Shown here: positions 1 to 5,980 of the stretch, piece after piece
Layout of the letters: each line of letters opens with the position of its first letter
Position numbering within the stretch: the first letter of the stretch is position 1
Source: Clostridia bacterium
Lineage (GTDB): Bacteria; Bacillota; Clostridia; Oscillospirales; CAG-272
Direction: 5' to 3'
DNA: 12,435 bases
Assembly: GCA_017408535.1 (NCBI GenBank)
Contig: JAFQUL010000198.1
Location: 1-12,435 of the forward strand
Translations under genes and position numbers: made by a program
Notes under the pieces: generated by a model
What the model was told of the DNA's origin: nothing
Seen by the model: only the letters and a program-made list of their open reading frames with translations
Database searches by the model: none

Positions 1-69
1 ACCGCAATGAGAATGCACAAGGATGCGACCCTCTACGTCGAACCCGACAGCGCCGCTCTTATTAAGTAA
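1..69 (+). CDS. C-terminal end of an unidentified protein (partial)
   Basis: Frame 1 is open from the window edge and reads 22 codons to a TAA at 67-69, ending in the residues PDSAALIK. The stop shares its last base with the ATG of the radical SAM gene (TAATG), an arrangement typical of translational coupling, so this is very likely the last part of a real upstream gene in the same operon. The visible tail has no motif I can recognise, and I give it no function. It could be checked by reading the sequence upstream of the window. Confidence 0.6.
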   Translation, partial: TAMRMHKDATLYVEPDSAALIK

Positions 70-1013
70 TGGCTAAAGGAAAGGTCAATCCGTTCCCTTA
101 TTCAGACACCAATAAGCGGTATCATACGTTTGACTATTACCTGCGTCAAAGATTCGGGCGTAAGTGCGCTCGGATCACCCTTGACGCGGGTTTTTCCTGC
201 CCGAATATCGACGGCATCTCGGGTCACGGCGGGTGCATTTACTGCACTCATCCGACAGTCGGTGCCCATCCCCCGCGCCCGCTTGACGAGCAGTTTTACG
301 AGCGCCGCGAGGTCGAAAGCAAAAAATGGCCGGGAAGTGCCTCTATCGTATATTTCAACGAGGGCACGAATACCTATGCGCCTATAGAAAGATTGCGTGA
401 GCTCTATGAAGAAGCGCTTTCTTTTCCCGATGTTGTCGGGCTTGCAGTTGCCACCCGTGCGGATGCACTTACGCCCGCGATCGTAGAATATCTGCGAGAG
501 CTTGACCGTCGTACATTTCTTGTCGTTGAGCTGGGACTCCAAAGCGTGCACGATGTTACCGCCGTCCGAATAAATCGCGGTCATGATTTTGCTTGCTTTG
601 CCCGTGCGATGGATGCCCTGAAGGGTCTGAATGTATGTGTTCATCTGATCAACGGTCTGCCGGGGGAGAACGCAGCAATGATGCTCGATACCGCGCGCAT
701 TATTGCGGATCTTAAGCCGATGATGGTAAAGATCCACATGCTCTATATCAGCCGCGGTACGGCAATAGCCCGCCTTTGGGAGAGGGGAGAGGTGCCCATG
801 CTCTCGCTTGAAGAGTACGTGCGTATAACCGCCGATCAGCTCGAGCTTCTGCCGCCCGAGACCGTCATAGGCAGAATAACCGGTGACGGCGACCGCGCGT
901 CATTGCTTGCCCCCGAATGGACGCTGAAAAAGCTGGTCGTAATGAATGAGATAGACAAGCTCCTCGCCGCGCGCGATTCCATGCAGGGAATAAAGTATAG
1001 TATAAAAGAATAA
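69..1013 (+). CDS. Radical SAM protein, YtqA/YhcC family (TIGR01212-type)
   Basis: A cytoplasmic radical S-adenosylmethionine enzyme of 314 residues, the usual family length. The iron-sulfur cluster cysteines are C44, C56 and C59 in the family's unusual spacing (11 residues, then two), inside a CPNIDG...GGCIYC segment that closely resembles E. coli YhcC and B. subtilis YtqA. Other family blocks follow: VATRAD near 127-132, ELGLQS at 154-159, INRGHDFAC at 168-176, GLPGE at 196-200, KIHMLYI at 221-227 and a late GRITGDG near 268-274. Known radical SAM chemistry would generate a 5'-deoxyadenosyl radical, but the substrate of this family is not securely established and I do not assign one. It starts at the ATG overlapping the previous stop by one base, so it is probably the second gene of an operon that runs in from the left. 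Arginine codons are mostly CGN, unlike the AGA-rich origin genes, and one sampled 60-base line is about 58% G+C. Confidence 0.9.
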   Translation: MAKGKVNPFPYSDTNKRYHTFDYYLRQRFGRKCARITLDAGFSCPNIDGISGHGGCIYCTHPTVGAHPPRPLDEQFYERREVESKKWPGSASIVYFNEGTNTYAPIERLRELYEEALSFPDVVGLAVATRADALTPAIVEYLRELDRRTFLVVELGLQSVHDVTAVRINRGHDFACFARAMDALKGLNVCVHLINGLPGENAAMMLDTARIIADLKPMMVKIHMLYISRGTAIARLWERGEVPMLSLEEYVRITADQLELLPPETVIGRITGDGDRASLLAPEWTLKKLVVMNEIDKLLAARDSMQGIKYSIKE

Positions 1014-1088
1014 AAGATCCGCCCAATAGGCAGGTATTCATAAAACAGTTAACAGGAACAGTTATTTAGCTGTCTGTTGTGCCTGCTT

Positions 1089-1117
1089 TTGTAGAATGAG
1101 AGTTCCTGTGATAGTAT
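1089..1117 (+). promoter_or_regulatory. Candidate sigma-A promoter for the DUF3795-like gene
   Basis: TTGTAG at 1089-1094 and TAGTAT at 1112-1117 are separated by 17 bp, and a TG sits one base upstream of the -10 (TGATAGTAT), giving an extended -10. Transcription would begin near 1124, about 33 bases before the ATG at 1157. The -10 matches the consensus at only four of six positions, so this is a modest call. Confidence 0.4.
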
Positions 1118-1143
1118 ACAAACAGACAGATATGCGTGAATTT

Positions 1144-1148
1144 GGAGG
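1144..1148 (+). promoter_or_regulatory. Shine-Dalgarno site deciding the start of the DUF3795-like gene
   Basis: GGAGG lies 8 bases before the ATG at 1157. The frame stays open upstream to a GTG at 1136, but that GTG would put the Shine-Dalgarno inside the coding region and has no site of its own. Confidence 0.75.
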
Positions 1149-1156
1149 ATAATCGT

Positions 1157-1531
1157 ATGAAAAGAGAACTTGGAATTGCCCGTTGCGGACTGGCGTGCTG
1201 TTTATGCTCTGAAAACGAACATTGTCGTGGTTGTAATTCAGGCGATTGCCCCGATAAAAAGTGGTGCGAGAATAGAAAGTGTTCCATTGAAAGGAATATA
1301 GAAAATTGCTGTCTTTGTGAAATAGATTGTAAGAAAGGTCTGCTTGCAAAAATCAAACCTTATGGGTTTACCCTATTTGCCAAAAGGTATGGTATCGAAG
1401 CTTTGTTGAACTGTCTTGAAGAAAATGAAAAGAACGGTGTTATTTACCATCGTCAGGGAATTGTTGGAGATTACGATGACTTCGACGATGTTGAAGAACT
1501 GATTCATTTTATACAAACAGGTAAGCGGTAA
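1157..1531 (+). CDS. Small cysteine-rich protein, DUF3795-like
   Basis: A 124-residue predicted soluble protein with 13 cysteines, all in the first 58 residues (C10, 14, 15, 17, 23, 26, 31, 37, 42, 51, 52, 54, 58). The pattern CGLACCLC...CRGC...C...CSIE...CCLCE resembles the DUF3795 family, whose N-terminal half carries paired cysteines that probably bind zinc or another metal. The C-terminal half is cysteine-free and acidic (DDFDDVEE near 108-115). The molecular function of the family is not known to me. No signal peptide or membrane segment is visible. By hand count G+C is about 37% over 1201-1380, against 55-58% in sampled lines of dnaN and the radical SAM gene, so recent horizontal acquisition is plausible. 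It is convergent with cysS and appears to be a single-gene unit with its own promoter. The family assignment rests on remembered motif similarity. Confidence 0.75.
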   Translation: MKRELGIARCGLACCLCSENEHCRGCNSGDCPDKKWCENRKCSIERNIENCCLCEIDCKKGLLAKIKPYGFTLFAKRYGIEALLNCLEENEKNGVIYHRQGIVGDYDDFDDVEELIHFIQTGKR

Positions 1532-1614
1532 ATGCCAAATTATCGAGAAGCCACAGGAGCACAAGTGCGCACTTCTATACGTAGCAAATTGCCATGTAGT
1601 GCGAACAATGATGA

Positions 1615-1643
1615 AAGCCCAGCTGCAAAATGCAGCTGGGCTT
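1615..1643. terminator. Hairpin between convergent genes, likely bidirectional terminator
   Basis: A perfect 13-bp inverted repeat, AAGCCCAGCTGCA and its complement, flanks a 3-base loop (AAA). It lies 84 bases past the DUF3795-like stop and 46 bases past the cysS stop on the opposite strand. Each arm ends in CTT when read outward, but neither side has a long T run, so termination efficiency is uncertain. The position between two converging genes supports the call. Confidence 0.6.
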
Positions 1644-1688
1644 AAACTGTTTTACGGACACCCGCCTATCGTCGGGATATTTTTATTC

Positions 1689-3104
1689 TTATTTGATCTC
1701 GTATTTTGTGCCTTCCTTGGTGTCGATCAAAGTGATGCCCTTTTCAAGGAGCTCTGCTCTTATTCTGTCTGCCTCGGCGTAATTCTTTTCCTTCTTTGCC
1801 GCAGCGCGCTTCTCTATCATTTCTTCGATCCAACCGGCAAGTTCGCCCTCAGCCGCAGGAGCTTCAGCCTTTTCATTTACCGCCTTTGCCGCCTCGATAA
1901 GACCGAGGGAAAGAACGGTGTCCATATCGGCGATAGCCGCCAGCTTATCTGCGTCAGATGCATCAGACTTAAGAACGTCATAAACGGCGGTGATCGCAAG
2001 AGAAGTATTTAAGTCGTTATCAAGAGCCGCCTCAAAGGACTTGACCAGCTCTTTTACCTTTTCGCTGTCTGACTCGCCCTCTGACTTAAGAGAGGCAATA
2101 CGGCTGACCAGCTTTTCATAGGCAATTTTCGCGTTATCCAGTGCCTCGTATGAGAATGCCAGTGACTTGCGGTAATGGGACTGGAGACAGAAAAATCTGT
2201 ATACCAGAGGGTCATAACCCTTCTCACGAAGAAGAGATACAGTTAAAAACTCACCCTTTGACTTTGACATCTTACCGTTTGCGGTATTGAGATGATGTAT
2301 GTGAAACCAATAATTACACCATTTATGTCCGAGATAAGCCTCGCTCTGAGCGATCTCATTGGTGTGGTGAGGGAATATATTGTCAACACCGCCGCAGTGG
2401 ATATCCAGCTTCTCACCCAGATTCTTTATACAGATAGCGGAGCACTCAATGTGCCAGCCGGGATAACCGATACCCCAGGGGGATTCCCATTTAAGTTCCT
2501 GATCGTCAAACTTTGACTTGGTAAACCAGAGAACGAAGTCGGTCTTGTTTTTCTTATTGTCGTCTGCCTCAACGCCCTCACGTACTCCTACCTCAAGGTC
2601 CTCTGCCTCGTGGTTTGAGAGAACATAGTAATCGGAAAGGCGAGAAGTATCAAAATACACGTTTCCGCCTGCGATATATGCGTAACCCTCCGAGATGAGC
2701 TTTTCAACCATCTCGATAAACTCGGGAATACAGCCGGTGGCTGGCTCTACAACGTCGGGACGCTTGATATTAAGAGCGGCACAGTCTGAGAAAAATGCAT
2801 CGGTATAGAATTTTGCTATCTCCATTACCGTTTTTTTCTCGCGCTTTGCCCCTTTGAGCATCTTATCCTCACCGGTATCCGCATCACTTGAAAGATGGCC
2901 TACGTCGGTAATATTCATTACACGGGTAACGTCATAGTGACGGCGGAGATACTTTTCAAGCACATCCTCTTCAATATAGCTGCGGAGATTACCGATATGT
3001 GCAAAATGGTAAACGGTAGGTCCGCAGGTATACATCTTTACCTTGCCGGGCTCGTTCGGAACAAATTCTTCTACTTTTCTTGTCTGTGTGTTATATATTC
3101 TCAT
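1689..3104 (-). CDS. cysS: Cysteinyl-tRNA synthetase
   Basis: A class Ia aminoacyl-tRNA synthetase that attaches cysteine to tRNA-Cys in the cytoplasm, using ATP. The protein has 471 residues from the chosen start, normal for the family. The HIGH-type ATP site is HIGN at 36-39 and the KMSKS loop is at 278-282. The four expected zinc ligands are C27 (in TCGPT), C221 (in WHIECSAIC), H246 and E250 (in FPHHTNE). A basic C-terminal region follows (EKRAAAKKEKNYAEADRIR), typical of the anticodon-side domain. The frame continues upstream to a TTG inside the end of cysE, but the ATG at 3104-3102 has an AGGA about 9 bases before it and begins right at the conserved MRIYNTQTRK segment. Its start is 13 bp after the cysE stop, so the two form an operon. 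The mrnC (Mini-III RNase) gene that often follows cysS in Firmicutes is not here; a hairpin follows instead. Confidence 0.97.
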   Translation of the reverse strand: MRIYNTQTRKVEEFVPNEPGKVKMYTCGPTVYHFAHIGNLRSYIEEDVLEKYLRRHYDVTRVMNITDVGHLSSDADTGEDKMLKGAKREKKTVMEIAKFYTDAFFSDCAALNIKRPDVVEPATGCIPEFIEMVEKLISEGYAYIAGGNVYFDTSRLSDYYVLSNHEAEDLEVGVREGVEADDNKKNKTDFVLWFTKSKFDDQELKWESPWGIGYPGWHIECSAICIKNLGEKLDIHCGGVDNIFPHHTNEIAQSEAYLGHKWCNYWFHIHHLNTANGKMSKSKGEFLTVSLLREKGYDPLVYRFFCLQSHYRKSLAFSYEALDNAKIAYEKLVSRIASLKSEGESDSEKVKELVKSFEAALDNDLNTSLAITAVYDVLKSDASDADKLAAIADMDTVLSLGLIEAAKAVNEKAEAPAAEGELAGWIEEMIEKRAAAKKEKNYAEADRIRAELLEKGITLIDTKEGTKYEIK

Positions 3105-3117
3105 TTCTGTCTGTCCT

Positions 3118-3852
3118 TTATTTCGTTTCAAGCTCGCCTATACGCTTTTCAAGGCGGATTATCTCCTGGCGGAGCTTGCAGATCTCCTGTGCAACAGGGT
3201 CGGGAATGTGTACCTGGTCAAGGTCGCAGTCATTTACCTTTGCGCCCTTTCTCTTTACTACCTTTGCGGGAATCCCCACAGCGGTGCTGTCCTCCGGCAC
3301 AGCCTCAAGAACTACCGCATTTGCGGCGATCTTGGAATTGTTCCCCACCTTAAAGGGACCGAGGATCTTGGCACCTGAACCAACCATTACGTTATCACCG
3401 AGAGTGGGGTGTCTCTTGCCCACGTCCTTACCGGTACCGCCGAGAGTAACGCCCTGATAGATAGTGCAGTTGTCACCTATCTCTGCGGTCTCACCGATGA
3501 CTACTCCCGATCCGTGGTCTATAAAAAGTCCGCGGCCGATGGTGGCACCCGGGTGTATCTCAATGCCGGTCAAAAACCTTGCCGCCTGGCTGACAGCGCG
3601 GGCAGCGGTATATTTTTTCTTTTTGTAAAGAGCGTTTGAAAGCCTGTAGCAAAGGAGTGCGTGAAGCCCGGAGTAAAGAAACAGCACCTCAAGCGAGGAT
3701 CTTGCCGCAGGGTCTCTCTCCTTGATTATATTTATCTCGTCGGACAGAGCCTTACAGGCTTTTTTCACATCCTTCGGCAGCTTACAGAACAGCTTTTTAT
3801 AAATTTTTTCCGCACCGTTTTTGATACCGTTCAAGTCGATCTTTTTGTCCAT
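3118..3852 (-). CDS. cysE: Serine O-acetyltransferase
   Basis: Catalyses acetyl transfer from acetyl-CoA to L-serine, giving O-acetylserine, the direct precursor of cysteine; cytoplasmic and normally a hexamer. The 244-residue product has a helical N-terminal part with D47 and H64 in RDPAARSSLEV and SGLHALL, then a left-handed beta-helix of hexapeptide repeats from about 95 to 200. Likely active-site residues are D112-H113 (FIDHGSG) and H148 (GKRHPT). The last 25 residues form a short heptad-like helix (EICKLRQEIIRLEKRIGEL), a tail seen in several clostridial enzymes. The frame stays open to an ATG at 3915, but that lies over the promoter's -10 and lacks a Shine-Dalgarno; the ATG at 3852 is preceded by AAAGGAAGAG. 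It is first in the operon with cysS, so precursor supply and tRNA charging are co-expressed. Confidence 0.95.
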   Translation of the reverse strand: MDKKIDLNGIKNGAEKIYKKLFCKLPKDVKKACKALSDEINIIKERDPAARSSLEVLFLYSGLHALLCYRLSNALYKKKKYTAARAVSQAARFLTGIEIHPGATIGRGLFIDHGSGVVIGETAEIGDNCTIYQGVTLGGTGKDVGKRHPTLGDNVMVGSGAKILGPFKVGNNSKIAANAVVLEAVPEDSTAVGIPAKVVKRKGAKVNDCDLDQVHIPDPVAQEICKLRQEIIRLEKRIGELETK

Positions 3853-3913
3853 AGGTAAAGCTCTTCCTTTCGTAAAAATTTTATTTCTTTTCCAAAACAA
3901 AAATTCATAGTAC

Positions 3914-3943
3914 ATTATATACTTTTCTACCGTCTTTTGTCAA
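3914..3943 (-). promoter_or_regulatory. Sigma-A promoter of the cysE-cysS operon
   Basis: On the minus strand, TTGACA (3943-3938) and TATAAT (3919-3914) are both perfect consensus hexamers with an 18-bp spacer. Transcription should start near 3907, giving a leader of about 55 bases before the cysE ATG. The leader is too short for a T-box and shows no specifier stem or antiterminator-like elements. Confidence 0.75.
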
Positions 3944-3995
3944 TATCCTTTTTCCTTATCCCGGTTTTTTATTTGTCTCTTTTTATAAATTAATA

Positions 3996-4024
3996 TTGTA
4001 TTATATATAAGAATATGTTATAAT
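3996..4024 (+). promoter_or_regulatory. Sigma-A extended -10 promoter of dnaA
   Basis: TTGTAT (3996-4001) and a perfect TATAAT (4019-4024) are 17 bp apart, with TG one base before the -10 (TGTTATAAT). Transcription would start near 4031, leaving a leader of about 105 bases. The surrounding 60 bases are almost entirely A and T. The -10 forms one half of a 14-bp perfect palindrome at 4019-4032. No convincing DnaA box overlaps the promoter, so direct DnaA autoregulation is not evident here. Confidence 0.7.
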
Positions 4025-4136
4025 ATATTATATATATAATTGGGATAACTATGCCCTTTTTTAAGAACAGTACAAATTATAGATAGCAACCCTTGAAGGT
4101 AATAAAAATTAAGACTTAAAGAGAAAGGAAGCCGCT

Positions 4137-5561
4137 ATGACATCAGACGCAGATATCGGATCAATATTTTCACTGGTTATAGATCTTTTCAAAAATGAAA
4201 TGACCCACAGCTCGGTCAACCTCTGGTTCGGGGAGATGAGACTCTCTCATCTTGACGACAGATTTGCGGTACTGGTAGGAAAAAGCGAGTTCAAATGCGA
4301 TATTGCAAGAAAGCGCTACCGCACTCTTCTTGAGGATAAATTTGCCGAGGTCCTCGGTTTTCCCGTTACAGTATACATATTCTCAGAGGAGAAGGGCGGC
4401 GTGCCGGACAATTACGAGCAGCTCTCTCCTGAGACCAACGCTCCCGACATAATAAAAGAAGAACCGGAGTCGGGAAGCAGGACAGACGGTAGCGACCCTC
4501 TCTACTACTCAACGGTACCGGGAAACAAAGCCCCTCTTACCACCAATTTTTATAACAAAGCATATACCTTCGATAACTTTATCGTGGGTAACTCAAATAA
4601 ATTTGCCCACGCCGCAAGTATAGCAGTAGCGGAAAACCCCGCAACCGCATATAATCCGCTGTTTATCTACGGTCCCAGCGGTCTCGGCAAGACTCACCTT
4701 CTCTACGCGATCACAAACGAGATAATCTCAAAGCACCCTGAGATGAATATCGTTTACGTCAAGAGTGAGGAGCTGATAAATCAGCTTATCGAAGCATTTG
4801 CAAAGAAGGAGACAGCGGCATTCAGAGAGAAATACCGCTCAGCAGACGTGCTTTTGGTTGACGATATTCAGTTTATCGCCGGAAAGGTAACACTGCAGGA
4901 GGAGTTTTTCCACACCTTCAACACTCTTCACGATGCAAACAAGCAGATAATCCTCACCTCCGACCGTCCCCCCAGAGACATCAAGACTCTTGAGGACAGA
5001 CTCAGAACCAGGTTTGAGTGGGGTCTGATCGTTGACGTACAGCCGCCTGACTTTGAACTGAGAATAGCTATTCTTAAGGCAAAGGCCGCCGGCAGCGGTT
5101 TTGAGGTACCCAACGACGTACTGACCTATCTTGCCGATAAGCTCCAGGACAACATCCGTCAGATCGAAGGAGTTATCAAGAAGATGGGAGCAAAGAGTTT
5201 TCTCTCCGGTGTGCCTATTACAATAGATACCGCAAGAGAGGCAATAGCCGAGCTTGTGTCCGGAACAGAACCGGTGCATATAACCATTGACAAGATACTG
5301 TCCGTCGTATCAAATAAATACGGTATCTCAATCGAGGATATAAAGGGCAGAGGCAGACAGAAGGACAAAGCAAGAGCAAGACATATATCGATATATTTAG
5401 TCAAGGCAATGACTGATATTCCTCTTTCAAACATTGCAAAATTCTTTGATGACAGAGATCACACCACTATTATGTCCTCCATCGACGTTATAGAAAAGGA
5501 AATAAGAGAAAATCCCTCCACCGAGCTTGAGATAAGCGAGCTGAAAAAGGAGCTAAGATAA
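4137..5561 (+). CDS. dnaA: Chromosomal replication initiator protein DnaA
   Basis: An AAA+ ATPase that binds DnaA boxes, assembles on the origin and opens it. It has 474 residues. Domain I (about 1-82) contains the NLWF tryptophan motif and ends at PVTVYIFSEE; domain II (about 83-135) is a polar linker; domain III is the AAA+ core with Walker A GPSGLGKT at 179-186, Walker B VLLVDD at 238-243, sensor 1 ILTSDRP at 272-278, the arginine region RLRTRF at 288-293 and sensor 2 DNIRQIEG at 338-345. Domain IV (from about 378) holds the box-reading helix with DDRDHTT at 438-444. Gapless alignment with E. coli keeps R407 (E. coli R399) and D441-H442-T443-T444 (433-436), but the usual FGGRDHTT is FFDDRDHTT, P423 is S431 and H439 is S447. 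AAGGAA lies a few bases before the ATG. It is divergent from cysE and its product should act on the adjacent downstream origin. Confidence 0.98.
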   Translation: MTSDADIGSIFSLVIDLFKNEMTHSSVNLWFGEMRLSHLDDRFAVLVGKSEFKCDIARKRYRTLLEDKFAEVLGFPVTVYIFSEEKGGVPDNYEQLSPETNAPDIIKEEPESGSRTDGSDPLYYSTVPGNKAPLTTNFYNKAYTFDNFIVGNSNKFAHAASIAVAENPATAYNPLFIYGPSGLGKTHLLYAITNEIISKHPEMNIVYVKSEELINQLIEAFAKKETAAFREKYRSADVLLVDDIQFIAGKVTLQEEFFHTFNTLHDANKQIILTSDRPPRDIKTLEDRLRTRFEWGLIVDVQPPDFELRIAILKAKAAGSGFEVPNDVLTYLADKLQDNIRQIEGVIKKMGAKSFLSGVPITIDTAREAIAELVSGTEPVHITIDKILSVVSNKYGISIEDIKGRGRQKDKARARHISIYLVKAMTDIPLSNIAKFFDDRDHTTIMSSIDVIEKEIRENPSTELEISELKKELR

Positions 5562-5598
5562 TTTTTCTGTCTGAGTGAATAATTAAAACCTTAATAAA

Positions 5599-5632
5599 GT
5601 TTTCCACAGCAGGTGGAAAACTCTGTGGATAT
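5599..5632. promoter_or_regulatory. DnaA-box cluster 1: inverted box pair plus a third box
   Basis: TTTTCCACA on the plus strand (5600-5608) faces TTTTCCACC on the minus strand (5612-5620), giving a perfect 9-bp inverted repeat (GTTTTCCAC at 5599-5607 and GTGGAAAAC at 5613-5621) with a 5-bp spacer. ATATCCACA follows on the minus strand at 5624-5632, one mismatch from the classical TTATCCACA. CCACAG at 5604 can also pair with CTGTGG at 5623, and a T7 run follows at 5637-5643, so a role in ending the dnaA transcript is possible but secondary. Confidence 0.8.
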
Positions 5633-5638
5633 CTCGTT

Positions 5639-5685
5639 TTTTTACTTGTTTTACAGCCAAAATATGGGGTTTTTACCTGTTTTAC
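5639..5685 (+). repeat. Direct repeat of 16 bp with 31-bp period in oriC
   Basis: TTTTTACTTGTTTTAC at 5639-5654 and TTTTTACCTGTTTTAC at 5670-5685 differ at one base. The 31-bp period is close to three turns of B-DNA, so proteins bound to both copies would lie on the same helical face. The second copy runs directly into the DnaA-box-like TTTTACACA at 5686. Confidence 0.6.
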
Positions 5686-5708
5686 TTTTACACAGCACAG
5701 GTGGAAAA
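5686..5708. promoter_or_regulatory. DnaA-box cluster 2: inverted pair
   Basis: TTTTACACA on the plus strand (5686-5694) faces TTTTCCACC on the minus strand (5700-5708). Both fit or nearly fit the relaxed consensus TTWTNCACA. The arrangement, including the shared CACAGCA core, repeats that of cluster 1 with two extra spacer bases. Confidence 0.7.
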
Positions 5709-5735
5709 GATCTGCAGAACGGTTTATTATTCATC

Positions 5736-5756
5736 TTATGCATTAAGCCTGCATAA
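5736..5756. repeat. Small inverted repeat in the middle of oriC
   Basis: TTATGCA at 5736-5742 and TGCATAA at 5750-5756 are perfect 7-bp arms around a 7-base loop. A run of A follows on the plus strand, so it is not a conventional terminator in that direction. No function is apparent. Confidence 0.4.
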
Positions 5757-5767
5757 AAAAAATACAT

Positions 5768-5788
5768 CTTTCCACCTTTTTCTCCACC
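5768..5788 (+). promoter_or_regulatory. Weak DnaA-box-like sites in mid-origin
   Basis: CTTTCCACC at 5768-5776 and TTCTCCACC at 5780-5788 are direct repeats 12 bp apart that resemble the TTTTCCAC[A/C] sites seen elsewhere in the region. Each deviates further from the consensus, so these would be low-affinity sites at best. Confidence 0.4.
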
Positions 5789-5823
5789 GTCTTTCCTATA
5801 TATTTTCCCGAGTTTTTCCTTTT

Positions 5824-5851
5824 TTGACATTGTTTTATCTTAAAGTACAAA
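5824..5851 (+). promoter_or_regulatory. Candidate dnaN promoter inside oriC
   Basis: TTGACA at 5824-5829 is a perfect -35, and TACAAA at 5846-5851 is a four-of-six -10 with a 16-bp spacer. Transcription from here would cross the tandem boxes and unwinding region before reaching dnaN about 225 bases on. The weak -10 keeps confidence low; dnaN may also be read through from dnaA. Confidence 0.35.
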
Positions 5852-5873
5852 GAAAAATAAAAGTTTTCCCTTA

Positions 5874-5882
5874 TTTTCCACC
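5874..5882 (+). promoter_or_regulatory. DnaA-box-like site TTTTCCACC
   Basis: An isolated plus-strand copy of the 9-mer that also appears twice on the minus strand in clusters 1 and 2. It points toward the unwinding region. Confidence 0.55.
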
Positions 5883-5934
5883 GGGACCCGATAGTGATCT
5901 CTACAGTTTTTCCAAGTCAGTCAAGCAGAATTTT

Positions 5935-5948
5935 CCTTTAGCTAAAGG
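5935..5948. repeat. 14-bp perfect palindrome next to the unwinding region
   Basis: CCTTTAGCTAAAGG is a perfect palindrome, extended outward as TTTT and, after one mismatch, AAAA. It ends 10 bp before the tandem DnaA boxes at 5959. The symmetry suggests a site for a dimeric DNA-binding protein; which one cannot be told from the sequence. Confidence 0.55.
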
Positions 5949-5958
5949 CAAAAACAGA

Positions 5959-5976
5959 CTTTCCACATTTTCCACA
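5959..5976 (+). promoter_or_regulatory. Tandem DnaA boxes of the basal unwinding system
   Basis: CTTTCCACA (5959-5967) and TTTTCCACA (5968-5976) abut head to tail in the same orientation with no gap. They point toward the trinucleotide run starting five bases on. In B. subtilis two tandem boxes in this position load the DnaA filament that opens the origin. Confidence 0.8.
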
Positions 5977-5980
5977 CACA

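Noticed and set aside
1030..1090. Possible terminator after the radical SAM gene (GCAGG...CCTGC then TTTT, with an inner AACAG/CTGTT stem)
   Set aside because: The outer stem is only 5 bp around a 47-base interior and the inner stem has a bulge, so the structure could easily arise by chance.
1599..2012. Plus-strand open frame at the 3' end of cysS
   Set aside because: It starts within the terminator hairpin and runs antisense to conserved cysS sequence.
4019..4032. 14-bp palindrome TATAATATATTATA over the dnaA -10
   Set aside because: In almost pure A/T sequence such symmetry is expected by chance; the -10 itself explains it.
3955..4050. DnaA-box-like sequences upstream of dnaA (TTATCCCGG, and TTATCCCAA on the minus strand)
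   Set aside because: They miss two or three positions in the critical CACA half, so I do not call a second origin part there.
4039..4060. Possible attenuator in the dnaA leader (GGG...CCC followed by T6)
   Set aside because: Only three G-C pairs can form before mismatches.
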